From: Maribacter stanieri
GTDB lineage: Bacteria; Bacteroidota; Bacteroidia; Flavobacteriales; Flavobacteriaceae
Direction of reading: 5' to 3'
NCBI RefSeq assembly: GCF_900112245.1
Contig: NZ_FOYX01000001.1
Span: 2,330,082 to 2,394,081 of the forward strand
DNA length: 64,000 nt
Position numbers and translations under genes: made by a program. The notes beneath the pieces are model-generated. The model did not search any database. It saw only the letters and a program-made list of their open reading frames with translations, and was not told where the DNA came from. This document shows, one piece after another, positions 7,881-16,677 of this stretch (within the stretch, counting starts at the first letter, position 1; every line of letters begins with the position of its first letter).

Positions 7881-10109
7881 TTGGAAAAAATTCAACATTA
7901 CATTTCTGTTTATTTTAAAGAACTGGTTCAATTTCTGGTCAGCACTAATTTTACTAAATCTGTGCTTACCGTAATTGCGGTTATTATACCTATCGCCATT
8001 GGGGTTTTAACAGGGTATACAGAAATTGGAGTCGCTATTTGCTTTGGTGCTTTTTGGTGTTCTCCTAGTGATGTTCATGGTAGTCAACGGCACAAAGTTC
8101 TAGGCATACTCTTTTCAGGTGCGTTGGTAATGGTTGTAAGTTTTATAGGTGGCTATTTACATTATTCTCCTTGGCTTTCTCTTGTCATTTTAGGATTGAT
8201 GAGTTTTGCCATTTCCTTTATTTCTGCCTACGGGTTTAGAGCCTCGCTTATTAGTTTCTCTGGTCTTTTAGCATTGATTTTAAGTTTTGCCCATACTCCC
8301 GATAAATTGGAGATTTATGAATATTCGCTATTGGTTGGTCTTGGTAGTCTCTGGTATTTAGGGTTGTCCTTATTATGGTTTAAAATAAACCCGAAAGGGC
8401 AAACAGAAGAGGTTTTGTATGAAACCATAGGTAATACAGCTAAACTTTTAAAGAAACGTGGAACGCTAATTGACCAACAATCCAATAGAAAAAAGTTACA
8501 AGAAAGCTTGTTCTTATTACAGAGTCAACTTACAGAACAGCACGATATCTTACGTGAAATTTTAATTCTATCTCGAAAAAACTCTGGTATATCGGTATAC
8601 AATGGTAAGCGTGTTTTGGTATTGGCGCAACTTATAGAAATGTTAGAAACTTCAGGTGCCAACCCTGTCAACTATATAAAGATGGATGATCAATTTAAAT
8701 TGCATCCTGAGTTTATCACCCATTTTCAAAATCTGATTTTTGAGATGGCAAATCAATTGCAATTAATTTCAGAAATAGGTAATAAGCCAAATCAAATACC
8801 AAAGCATGATGGTTTAACAGCCCTTTTTGAAGACATTCGAATTAAGATTTTAGAGCTGGACAAAATTAAAGAAGTAAAGGCTTATGAGGCATTTATCATG
8901 TTTCAAAATTTATTGGAATATCAAGAAAAGCAATTTGATAAGCTAAAAAGAATAAAATGGCTATTAAGCGATCATGATGTTGCTTCAGAAGAATTTATTG
9001 ACAAAGAAATTCTGAAACGTTTTTTGATTTCTCAAGATTATAGTCCGAGTATATTATTACGAAATCTAAGTTTTAGGTCTACCATATTTAGACATTCGTT
9101 ACGTTTGGCAGTAACCTTAATGATTGGTTTTATTCTAGGCAATTTGTTTTCGTTTCAGAATCCGTATTGGATTCTTTTAACCATTATTTTGATTATGAGA
9201 CCTAATTACGGTCTTACTAAAACACGTTCTAAAGACAGAACAATTGGTACTATGATTGGTGGTGTTATCGCTACGGTTATAGTTTTTCTAATACAAGATG
9301 TATATGTGTACGCAGTATTGGCATTGATCTCTTTTGTAATTGCACTTTCAATGCTGCAGAAAAATTATAAAGCATCTGCCATATATATCACTTTAAGTAT
9401 CGTATTTATTTATGGTATTCTACAACCCGATGTTATGACGGTTATTCAATATCGAATACTAGATACGTTGTTAGGAGCAGGGTTGTCTTACTTAGGATTT
9501 TTGTTTTTATGGCCAAGCTGGGGCTTTCAAGAAATACGAAAAGATGTAACTAAAAGTGTAGAAGCGAACAGGGTATATTTATCTAAAATTGCGGATTATT
9601 ATATACAAAAAGGCAGAGTACCCACAAGTTATAGACTGGCACGTAAAAATGCTTTTTTAGAAACTTCTAACCTAAGTTCGGCATTTCAACGAATGACCCA
9701 AGAACCGCATTCAAAGCAGAAGAATTTGAATAAGATTTATGAGTTGGTTGAATTGAACCATAACTTTTTATCATCATTGGCATCGTTGAGTATTTACATT
9801 CAACACCATACAACTACCGAGGCATCTGAGCGTTTTAATACTATTATAACGAAGATCGATGAAAACCTTTCTATGGTACTTCAATCGTTGTCTAAGGAAG
9901 CGACAGGAGACCAGAAGCCAAATTTTGATGCCGTGATTTCTTTTGAAAAACAATTGCCAAAATTCGAATCTGATCAGGTAAATTTAAGTGCCGATGATAA
10001 TGGCGCGTTAAAACGGAATCATCAAGAGGAACAATTGATATGGGAACAATTGCGTTGGCTGTTTTCTTTGAGTTCTAATATGATGAAACTAACCTTGAGC
10101 TTAAAGTAG
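7881..10109 (+). CDS. FUSC/YccS-family membrane protein
   Basis: About 742 residues from the TTG start chosen here (LEKIQHYI...). The open frame extends up to 7803, but a promoter lies inside that extension. The layout is that of the YccS/FUSC family: two sets of about six hydrophobic helices (~20-170 and ~410-540) separated and followed by soluble helical regions. The repeated membrane half begins FRHSLRLAVTLMIG, with NPYWILLTIILIMRPNYG typical of the family. Family members are tied to efflux of aromatic compounds, but substrates are rarely known. The stop codon abuts that of the convergent acetyltransferase gene with no gap. Confidence 0.85.
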   Translation: MEKIQHYISVYFKELVQFLVSTNFTKSVLTVIAVIIPIAIGVLTGYTEIGVAICFGAFWCSPSDVHGSQRHKVLGILFSGALVMVVSFIGGYLHYSPWLSLVILGLMSFAISFISAYGFRASLISFSGLLALILSFAHTPDKLEIYEYSLLVGLGSLWYLGLSLLWFKINPKGQTEEVLYETIGNTAKLLKKRGTLIDQQSNRKKLQESLFLLQSQLTEQHDILREILILSRKNSGISVYNGKRVLVLAQLIEMLETSGANPVNYIKMDDQFKLHPEFITHFQNLIFEMANQLQLISEIGNKPNQIPKHDGLTALFEDIRIKILELDKIKEVKAYEAFIMFQNLLEYQEKQFDKLKRIKWLLSDHDVASEEFIDKEILKRFLISQDYSPSILLRNLSFRSTIFRHSLRLAVTLMIGFILGNLFSFQNPYWILLTIILIMRPNYGLTKTRSKDRTIGTMIGGVIATVIVFLIQDVYVYAVLALISFVIALSMLQKNYKASAIYITLSIVFIYGILQPDVMTVIQYRILDTLLGAGLSYLGFLFLWPSWGFQEIRKDVTKSVEANRVYLSKIADYYIQKGRVPTSYRLARKNAFLETSNLSSAFQRMTQEPHSKQKNLNKIYELVELNHNFLSSLASLSIYIQHHTTTEASERFNTIITKIDENLSMVLQSLSKEATGDQKPNFDAVISFEKQLPKFESDQVNLSADDNGALKRNHQEEQLIWEQLRWLFSLSSNMMKLTLSLK

Positions 10110-10739
10110 TTAATTATTCTCATTCATTAGTTCTTGAAGTTTCTCAAAGAATTGCCCAACATGTAAACCGTCCATTAATCCATGGTGCACGTGAACGGAA
10201 ACGGACATCAATTGCTTATCATTTTCCGTTACCATTTTACCGAAACTTATTTTAGGGCAACTGTCAGGAAAATCATAATGTCTGGCGTGTGAAAGAGAGG
10301 TGAAATCTATCCAGGGTAATGCTGAAAAATGAATTACGTTTTCACCCGATAGTGCGGGCATTAAACTATTAGAATTTCTTACCTCTTCAATTCTTGGTGC
10401 AGCTAAGTCGCAGAAGGTTTTAAAATCTTCATGATAATCTAAATATGAAAATCCAAAAGAACCATTTTCACGGTTTATAGTTGGTGATGCATTTATTGCT
10501 TCATATTCAAATAGTTTACCATCAATAATTCGATATCTAAACGGTTCTATTTTATTGGCGGTTACTAGCGTTTTGTGCAGATAATATAAAAAGAAGGAAT
10601 AGCCATTTTCTTTTGAAATTTTATAGGCTAACTTACAATCAATTTTAGCTGTAACACCAAAAAATGGCTCACTGAACTTAGAGAAAAATTCAAAATGATC
10701 TTTTCTGTACCATTCTTTAATGTTTATTTCTTTTCGCAT
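10110..10739 (-). CDS. Chloramphenicol acetyltransferase-like protein
   Basis: A 209-residue protein of the CAT (type A) fold and typical CAT length. The diagnostic active-site motif HHGLMDG sits near residue 185, supplying the catalytic histidine and the structural aspartate. The family transfers acetyl from acetyl-CoA to a hydroxyl group, classically on chloramphenicol, as a trimer. Chromosomal CAT-like proteins in this phylum often have unknown natural substrates, so resistance should not be assumed. No mobile-element signs surround it. Confidence 0.85.
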   Translation of the reverse strand: MRKEINIKEWYRKDHFEFFSKFSEPFFGVTAKIDCKLAYKISKENGYSFFLYYLHKTLVTANKIEPFRYRIIDGKLFEYEAINASPTINRENGSFGFSYLDYHEDFKTFCDLAAPRIEEVRNSNSLMPALSGENVIHFSALPWIDFTSLSHARHYDFPDSCPKISFGKMVTENDKQLMSVSVHVHHGLMDGLHVGQFFEKLQELMNENN

Positions 10740-10841
10740 TGTCGTTGGTCTGTTGATTTTTTAAAAGTTGAAGAGGAGTAAACTATCTATAGCAATATAC
10801 AAGGAATATTAAAATTGCATTTAAGCGACAGATTAGTTTTA

Positions 10842-11375
10842 TTATTCATTGATTAAATAATCCTCAAAACGATTTCCTATAGCTTCAGAATTAAGTCGTT
10901 TTCCCCATTGTATTAAATTTTCTTTAGGCTCACTTGTGTCAGAAATGCTAAATAGAACTAAGAGATCTTTACCTAACTCATTTCTAAAAAAATGCTCTGT
11001 CCGTAGTTTTTCTAATACTTGAACACAGGTTTCAAACAAGGTATTTCTAAAAGCTTCAAAATCTAAGTCGTCATTATCTACTTCATCAGATACCATTTTA
11101 CAAATGTCATTAAACTCAGTGTTAGCTCCATCAGATGTAAACCATTCTGCAGGTTCAAACTCGTAAGTATCTTTATATGTGGGGTCTTCTAACTGTAGTT
11201 CTTTTAAATGACTTTTTGTATTGGTAAAAGGTACTACAGTCATGGCGCCATCATCACTAATCAATGAAAATGAGCATATGTCAGAACCATATTTCTTACT
11301 ATTTTCTTTGAAAATTTTTCTAGTTGCACTTTCAATTTTGCTTTTTAATTCTTCAAAATTAAAATTTGTATTCAT
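10842..11375 (-). CDS. DUF4303-like protein
   Basis: About 177 residues from the ATG at 11375 (MNTNFNFEELK); further in-frame ATGs at 11393 and 11402 are possible. The protein is soluble, acidic and mixed alpha/beta, with ICSFSLISDDGAMTVVPFTNT near the N-terminus and a W-containing segment PAEWFTSDGANTEF. The pattern fits DUF4303, a family often found among SMI1-like immunity-type proteins. No toxin gene is visible next to it. Biological role not known. Confidence 0.6.
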   Translation of the reverse strand: MNTNFNFEELKSKIESATRKIFKENSKKYGSDICSFSLISDDGAMTVVPFTNTKSHLKELQLEDPTYKDTYEFEPAEWFTSDGANTEFNDICKMVSDEVDNDDLDFEAFRNTLFETCVQVLEKLRTEHFFRNELGKDLLVLFSISDTSEPKENLIQWGKRLNSEAIGNRFEDYLINE

Positions 11376-11445
11376 AGTTTTTGAATTATACATAATGGTC
11401 ACAAATAACCGTCAATTATATTTTTAATATTGCGATTGTTCTTAA

Positions 11446-11786
11446 CTATTGTTTTTTAATTAGCCTTACGGTGTCGATTTTTTCAATATAATTAAAGTCA
11501 AACTCGCTAGAGGCTCTTTCAATTGTCATAATTGTATCTGAAATGTTTAATATTCGCCATTGTTTCTGATAGCCAATTAAGTCCGTTCTTAAACCTTCTA
11601 AAATTAATATATTATCTCTTTTTTGAAGGGTGTATGAAGTAGAATCAATTCCTAGAAAAAAATGTGTGATTTGTTCTTTGGATATTTCATAATAGGGAGG
11701 CCAAGAATGGTTTCATCAGATAGTTTTGCATCATTCTTAATATCAATCCACCACTTATCCGTACTTCTAATAAATGATACTCCCAT
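11446..11786 (-). pseudogene. Frameshifted small gene
   Basis: ATG at 11786 opens a frame (MGVSFIRSTDKWWIDIKNDAKLSDE) that falls out of register near 11705-11720. The continuation, from about HSWPPYYEISKEQ, is in another frame and runs to a TAG at 11446-11448. The two parts span 341 bp, not a multiple of three, and together would give about 113 residues with coherent coding character (WRILNISDTIMTIERA). Neither part alone is a convincing gene. It is either a recent frameshift mutation or a sequence error. Product unknown; lipocalin-like small proteins show a similar style, but I cannot assign it. Confidence 0.55.
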
Positions 11787-11909
11787 TTATTTTTCTTGGT
11801 ATAATTAAATAACTGCTTAGACACAACTATGTAGAATCATTTTTAGATAAGAAAGATACAATTTCCATCTAAAACCAAAAATGGGTTATGGTAAATGGTA
11901 ATTGTAAAA

Positions 11910-13163
11910 TTACCCTTGTGCAATGACACTTTCCGGAACTGGAATTTCATAAACCTGCAAATGAAAATAGGGTAGGGCAGCAATTAAATGATCAAAAATA
12001 TCTGCCATTACATACTCATAATTTTCCCATCGTTTGTCTGAGCTAAATGCATAAATTTCTAAGGGAATTCCCTGTGGTGTTGGCGGTAATTGGCGCACCA
12101 TTAATGTCATTCCTTTATTTACTGCAGAATGGTTTTGAAGATAATCGTTTACGTATTTTCTAAAAACTCCAATATTCGTCAAATTTCTACCATTAATAGC
12201 CAGGTCTTTATTTATATTATTACTGGTGTTGTAAGTATTTATCTGTTCGCTACGTGTTGTTAAGTAGGGCTGAATCAGTTGTATTTTTTGAAATTCTTCT
12301 ACATCTGCATCAGATAGAAAACGAATGCTTTTTTGACTAATGATCAAAGCACGTTTAATACGTCTTCCGCCAGCTTCTTGCATACCTCGCCAGTTCTTGA
12401 ACGAATCTGAAATTAAGGCATAGGTAGGTATTGTGGTAATTGTCTTATCAAAATTCTGTACTTTAACTGTTGCCAATGATATTTCAATAACATCACCATC
12501 TGCACCAAATTTGTCAAAACTGATCCAATCTCCAATACGTACCATATCATTGATACTGACTTGAATACTGGCAACTAAACCTAGAATAGAATCTTTGAAG
12601 ATTAAAAGTATTACGGCAGAACCTGCACCAAGAGCGGTGAAAAATTTCCAAACCTGAATTTCTGTTATAATAGCGAAAATGGTAAAAATACCCAGTACCC
12701 AAGCAAAGATCATAAAGACCTGTATGTAACTGCCCATGGGTTTATCTCTAAACCTTGGCTTGGTCTTTAAATAATCGTTTATACTTTTAAATACACTTTT
12801 AACCACGTAAAGCGTGAGTACCACAAAAAGTACATGTAAGAACTTTAATGCTATAACGGCCGCATATTCAAAGCCAATAAAGCCAAAGGGCACAAGTTCT
12901 ACCAATATACTTAATGGTAGAATGTGTGCGAGATATCTAGGCACTCTATTAGCTACTAAAAAATTGTCAAAATTGGTTTTAGACTTGCGTGCTAATCTAA
13001 GGGAGACAGAACGTAAAACCTTCCAAATAATTAAATCTAAGAACCACGCTAATACTAGTGCAATTACTAATAAAATGGTAAGATTTAAATACGAAGCAGA
13101 AGTTTCGTTAAGTCCTGCTTCAACAAGGTAATTATATAGTATTCTGTGAAAATCATCCTTCAT
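11910..13163 (-). CDS. ybdG: YbdG-type mechanosensitive channel (MscS family)
   Basis: A 417-residue protein with several N-terminal membrane helices (~25-190). The MscS pore and beta-domain region includes FFTALGAGSAVILLIFKDSILGLVASIQ, then NDMVRIGDWI and the cytoplasmic segment SDSFKNWRGMQEAGGRRIKR, which is characteristic of the YbdG branch. Length matches that branch (about 415). It would relieve turgor on hypo-osmotic shock. The leader holds a -7-like TACCTTTG box on the minus strand and an inverted repeat (see 13164-13194). The 76-bp gap to the stress-protein gene suggests its own promoter. Confidence 0.88.
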   Translation of the reverse strand: MKDDFHRILYNYLVEAGLNETSASYLNLTILLVIALVLAWFLDLIIWKVLRSVSLRLARKSKTNFDNFLVANRVPRYLAHILPLSILVELVPFGFIGFEYAAVIALKFLHVLFVVLTLYVVKSVFKSINDYLKTKPRFRDKPMGSYIQVFMIFAWVLGIFTIFAIITEIQVWKFFTALGAGSAVILLIFKDSILGLVASIQVSINDMVRIGDWISFDKFGADGDVIEISLATVKVQNFDKTITTIPTYALISDSFKNWRGMQEAGGRRIKRALIISQKSIRFLSDADVEEFQKIQLIQPYLTTRSEQINTYNTSNNINKDLAINGRNLTNIGVFRKYVNDYLQNHSAVNKGMTLMVRQLPPTPQGIPLEIYAFSSDKRWENYEYVMADIFDHLIAALPYFHLQVYEIPVPESVIAQG

Positions 13164-13194
13164 TTTGCATATTCTTTTTTCGTATGCAAAGGTA
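13164..13194 (-). promoter_or_regulatory. -7 box and inverted repeat before the channel gene
   Basis: TTTGCATA (13164-13171) and TATGCAAA (13183-13190) form a perfect inverted repeat with an 11-bp spacer directly before the start codon. Its distal arm overlaps TACCTTTG (minus strand, 13187-13194), a good -7 promoter box. It could be an operator or a leader hairpin that affects translation. Confidence 0.45.
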
Positions 13195-13239
13195 CAATAT
13201 ATGCATTAGCTAGAAGGGGAGTTGGGTCGTGTAAATAGC

Positions 13240-14088
13240 TTATTTACTATGCAACGCCAATACGGGTACATCTGCATAATAGCCCAATTTATTAAGGTTT
13301 AGTTTGCCAAGACCAAGACGCTGCCATAAAGAGGGTTTTTTATCTATATAACTGATCATATTAGAATTTCTAATAGATACAAAACAACTTAGCGCAATAC
13401 CCATTTTAACATTGCGTAAGGTATTAAAATTATGGTCTACCTCTTTTAATTGCTTACGTATAACAACCTTATTTCTTTTCTGAAAAAAGCTTAATTTGCT
13501 AGGTTGTGTTATGCTCAAAACTTGAATGCTGGCATTGCTAAGTTTTGCTATTTCAACCAAGTTTGTTATTTCAGATATTTTAATGTCGGCATTAAAATCT
13601 GTAGTCAGTACAATCTCTTTTGGGTGGTTAAAATCTACATTGGAAGGAACTACCAAAATTGGACATTTTCTAATCGACTTTAATATTTCTAAAGTGTGTT
13701 TTCCATAAGATTCTCCTTTCTTGTTATTAATGCCTTTGGCACCCATAACAATCATATCGAAATGTAATTTTTTATTCAGATACTTAACGGCATCCAATAA
13801 CAGGGTAGATTCAGAAACTACATGAAAGCAATGGTTTGTATTATTCTCTAGTTTAGATAGCTTTATTAGAATATCGCCTAAACCTTCTTTAGATTTAATT
13901 TCAGACATTTTATTAAATGCTTCGTCTGGATCTAATAGGGTTAAACTGTCTAGACCATGGGTTTCTTTAGCATACGTATGTAGAATGTAAAATTCACACT
14001 GTTTTCCTTCAAAAAGTTTAATGGCATACTTAATAGCATTCCAAGAATTTTTTGAAAAATCTGTAGGCAATAATATTCTCTTTTCCAT
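13240..14088 (-). CDS. Universal stress protein, two-domain
   Basis: A 282-residue tandem UspA protein. The first domain begins KRILLPTDFSKNSWNAIKYA and carries a family-typical nucleotide loop, VMGAKG...GESYGKHT, followed by ILVVPS. The second domain (~150-282) begins IVLTTDF and ends VPVLALHSK; its nucleotide loop is degenerate, as is common in tandem Usp proteins. Such proteins accumulate under starvation, oxidative or energy stress. The gene lies 68 bp after a hypothetical gene in a same-strand cluster with GreA-like and glutamate-dehydrogenase genes, suggesting a shared stress regulon. Confidence 0.85.
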   Translation of the reverse strand: MEKRILLPTDFSKNSWNAIKYAIKLFEGKQCEFYILHTYAKETHGLDSLTLLDPDEAFNKMSEIKSKEGLGDILIKLSKLENNTNHCFHVVSESTLLLDAVKYLNKKLHFDMIVMGAKGINNKKGESYGKHTLEILKSIRKCPILVVPSNVDFNHPKEIVLTTDFNADIKISEITNLVEIAKLSNASIQVLSITQPSKLSFFQKRNKVVIRKQLKEVDHNFNTLRNVKMGIALSCFVSIRNSNMISYIDKKPSLWQRLGLGKLNLNKLGYYADVPVLALHSK

Positions 14089-14156
14089 GATGGTTTAGTT
14101 TTAGCCCTTTGTTTATTGGTTGTTTTAAGGCGATTCTTAGTTCAATTTGTTTTCAC

Positions 14157-14549
14157 TTAACTCTTTGCATTTAATAGTATTTGCGATAAAATTTTCAGTT
14201 TTAGATTTCTGTAATTAGTAATATGAGACAAATAGGTGTCTCTTTTTTTCTCGTGATGGTTTAGGTAGTAGGCATCACATTCTACGGTATCGCATTCTAT
14301 AGCCTTACCAACGCTATTGTCGTATCTGTATAAGGATGCCAACATTAAAGCGTTTTCTCTACGCGTACCATGTAACTCTTGGTACAGTTTTGAGTTTCGT
14401 ATCATGATATCTTCAATATCTAAATAGAAGTCTAGCTCCTTATTTAAAAACTCTAGTTCGTCTGTCCAATTATTTATTTCTAGCCTGTCTTTCTTCATCA
14501 TAATTCTTTTGTCAGATTCATGAGGATAAAAATGTTTAGATGCGATCAT
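14157..14549 (-). CDS. Hypothetical helical protein coupled to GreA-like gene
   Basis: A 130-residue, charged, mostly helical protein without membrane segments or signal peptide (DRLEINNWTDELEFLNKELDFYLDIEDIMIRN). I recognise no family. Its start codon overlaps the stop of the GreA-like gene by 4 bp, the usual arrangement for translational coupling, so it is probably a real gene and a functional partner of that protein. An alternative start is the double ATG about 15 codons in (MMKKDRLEI). Confidence 0.65.
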   Translation of the reverse strand: MIASKHFYPHESDKRIMMKKDRLEINNWTDELEFLNKELDFYLDIEDIMIRNSKLYQELHGTRRENALMLASLYRYDNSVGKAIECDTVECDAYYLNHHEKKRDTYLSHITNYRNLKLKILSQILLNAKS

Positions 14550-14965
14550 AATACCATGTTCAAGTTTATAGGTGCATTCTCTTGTTCTACTTTTTCAATG
14601 GTTAGTTTTTGTTCTCCAGAAGGAAACTCCCATACTACCGAATCGCCTTCGCTATAGCCCATTACTGCTGCTCCCATAGGCGTCAGAATAGATATTTTAT
14701 CATTTTTAATATCGCTATCAGTAGGCATTACCAATTTAAATTTCTTGTGCCACCCGTTCTCTGATATTATTGTAACCGTTGTGTTGAACCTTATAACATC
14801 TTCATACATTTCAGATTCATCACGAATAATTGCAGTCTCTAATTCTCCTACTATTTTTTGAACAGATTTACGTAGCGTATCATCTTTATAGTACCCGGAC
14901 AGATTCATTAATCTTTTCAGTACTACATATTCTTTTTTCTCTATAACCAGATTCCCGTACTTCAT
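14546..14965 (-). CDS. GreA/Rnk-like transcription factor, copy 1
   Basis: A 139-residue protein with a short helical N-terminus (~1-50) and a GreA/GreB C-terminal FKBP-like domain (~65-135), seen as IKNDKISILTPMGAAVMGYSEGDSVVWEFPSGEQKLTIEKV. The long GreA coiled coil is absent, so it cannot cleave backtracked RNA as GreA does. It resembles Rnk-type proteins that bind RNA polymerase near the secondary channel. A paralogue lies about 3 kb away (17816-18262). First gene of the pair with the overlapping 130-residue gene. Confidence 0.8.
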   Translation of the reverse strand: MKYGNLVIEKKEYVVLKRLMNLSGYYKDDTLRKSVQKIVGELETAIIRDESEMYEDVIRFNTTVTIISENGWHKKFKLVMPTDSDIKNDKISILTPMGAAVMGYSEGDSVVWEFPSGEQKLTIEKVEQENAPINLNMVL

Positions 14966-15072
14966 TGTCTAATTTTTTAATTGTAATAAGGGGTGATTAA
15001 AAGGTATATTATACCTCCATATGTATGTAGCCAATAGCGTTAGTTAGTTTGGTTTCAAAATATACTGACTAC

Positions 15073-15100
15073 ACTTTATGCGGTAGTATGTTGTACATAC
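15073..15100 (-). promoter_or_regulatory. Inverted repeat upstream of GreA-like copy 1
   Basis: GTATGT (15086-15091) and ACATAC (15095-15100) form a perfect 6-3-6 inverted repeat in the 175-bp gap after gdhA. Five bases further on the minus strand comes CATAAAGT, similar to the TATAAAGT element near 18393 and 6543. Candidate operator and promoter; no experimental support. Confidence 0.3.
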
Positions 15101-15140
15101 CTTTTAAGCCCCTTTCTATAAATGAATCATTTATAATATA

Positions 15141-16430
15141 TCATGGAAAAATACCACGTTGTACATATGCCTCTTCTAAACGCTCAATGGCAATTACAAA
15201 TGCTGCGGTACGCATATCTACATTTCTCTTTTTTGATGTTTCTAGAACTGTTGTAAAAGACTCTCGCATTTTCTTTTCTAGCTTTTCCATTACTTCTTCT
15301 AGCGACCAAATTTCACCGTTACGATTTTGTAGCCACTCAAAATAACTACCGATAACCCCACCAGAGTTGCATAAAATATCTGGAATGATATCTATACCTT
15401 TTTTCAATAGAATTTCTTCTGCATCTACATCTGTTGGTCCGTTAGCACCTTCAGCTATTAAATATGCCTTAATTTTACTGGCATTTTTAGCGGTAATTTG
15501 ATTTCCTAAAGCTGCTGGTATACAGATATCACAGTCTAACGAAAAGAAGTCGGCATTGTCTAGTGTGCGTGCTTTTGCATAGCCTAATATGCTTCCTTTA
15601 TTGCCTTTTGTATAGTTAAGTAACTCATCAACATTTATACCTTCTTCATTTACAATACTACCGTAGGCATCTTGTACCGCCGTTAAAATAGCGCCTTCGT
15701 TTACTAAGAAATAAGCGGCCCAATACCCAACATTACCAAAACCTTGAACAATGAATTTTTTGTCCTTCAAGTCTACATTATTACTTTCTGCCCAAAATTT
15801 AATGGTAAGGAATACACCAAAACCTGTTGCCCTATCTCTACCTTTAGAACCACCGGCACCAATAGGTTTACCAGTTACTACGTGCATATTTGTAGAACGT
15901 TCTGCAGGCGATTTGGTAGACATGTAAGTATCTAAAATCCAAGCCATAGTTTGCGGATTGGTGTTTACATCTGGTGCAGGAATATCTAATTCTGGACCAA
16001 TATTATCACCCAATGCATATGTGAATCTTCTGGTAATACGCTCTAGTTCAGAATCTGAATATTTGTTAGGGTCTAACTGTATTCCACCTTTTGCACCACC
16101 GTAGGGCAAACCTGCCAACGAGGTTTTCCAAGTCATCCACATTGCCAATGCTTTTGCAGCATCAATATCAACCGTTGGGTGATAACGAAGGCCACCTTTA
16201 TATGGCCCTAAAGAATTGTTATGCTGTACACGGTAACCGGTGAAAATTTCTACTTCGCCATTGTCCATACGAACAGGAAAATGAACAACGATTTCATTAT
16301 TGGTCACCTCAAGAATTTTTCTAATATTGGTGTTCAGTTCAATGATGTCTGCGGCATTATCAAACTGTCGCATAACATTTTCTAGCATGCCTTGTTTAGG
16401 CGCTTTTTTAGATGCTACTTTTGCTATCAT
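15141..16430 (-). CDS. gdhA: Glutamate dehydrogenase (Glu/Leu/Phe/Val family)
   Basis: A 429-residue hexameric-type dehydrogenase. It interconverts glutamate with 2-oxoglutarate and ammonia. Seen: the substrate-binding GPYKGGLRYHP, the catalytic-loop PYGGAKGG (K114), ELDIPAPDVNT, and the Rossmann motif VQGFGNVG for NAD(P). The length and the AKGG loop fit the short clade, which often works catabolically. The start lies 2 bp after the small Cys-rich gene, so the two are co-transcribed. Cofactor preference cannot be read with certainty from sequence alone. Confidence 0.93.
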   Translation of the reverse strand: MIAKVASKKAPKQGMLENVMRQFDNAADIIELNTNIRKILEVTNNEIVVHFPVRMDNGEVEIFTGYRVQHNNSLGPYKGGLRYHPTVDIDAAKALAMWMTWKTSLAGLPYGGAKGGIQLDPNKYSDSELERITRRFTYALGDNIGPELDIPAPDVNTNPQTMAWILDTYMSTKSPAERSTNMHVVTGKPIGAGGSKGRDRATGFGVFLTIKFWAESNNVDLKDKKFIVQGFGNVGYWAAYFLVNEGAILTAVQDAYGSIVNEEGINVDELLNYTKGNKGSILGYAKARTLDNADFFSLDCDICIPAALGNQITAKNASKIKAYLIAEGANGPTDVDAEEILLKKGIDIIPDILCNSGGVIGSYFEWLQNRNGEIWSLEEVMEKLEKKMRESFTTVLETSKKRNVDMRTAAFVIAIERLEEAYVQRGIFP

Positions 16431-16432
16431 TA

Positions 16433-16630
16433 TTATAGATTTAAGACTAATTCGTTATTAAATTCTTCAGTACTTGTCATTTCATTTGAAATGATCATGG
16501 TAGGTTTATTTGTAATGTCCAAAACATGCACATATTCACTGCATGAAACAATTGAACTTTTGTTTCTTGTTAATGAACAATGTGGCGTGTGCGTACAGGT
16601 AGAGCATATGCTCCGCATATAATTTTTCAT
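16433..16630 (-). CDS. Small Cys-rich protein upstream of gdhA
   Basis: A 65-residue protein with Cys9, Cys12, Cys18 and Cys30 in the pattern CxxC-x5-C-x11-C, plus His14 and His17 between them. The cysteine-containing N-terminal half (CSTCTHTPHCSLTRN, then SCSEY) looks conserved in style, whereas the C-terminal half is low-complexity and hydrophilic. The spacing suggests one metal site, zinc or an iron-sulfur cluster. It lies 2 bp before gdhA on the same strand, suggesting a redox- or metal-sensing partner of that gene. I favour this over the overlapping plus-strand frame because of the context and motif. Confidence 0.65.
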   Translation of the reverse strand: MKNYMRSICSTCTHTPHCSLTRNKSSIVSCSEYVHVLDITNKPTMIISNEMTSTEEFNNELVLNL

Positions 16631-16677
16631 TGCACTTAAATTATGATGTTCTTAAAAAGTTCAGTTAAAATATTCCC

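Noticed and set aside
10110..10739. Acquired chloramphenicol resistance gene
   Set aside because: No insertion sequence, integron or compositional break surrounds it; chromosomal CAT-like genes are common and substrates often unknown.
16392..16622. A 76-codon plus-strand frame opposite the small Cys-rich gene
   Set aside because: It overlaps the start of gdhA in antisense and has no family resemblance; the minus-strand frame has better context and a metal-site motif.
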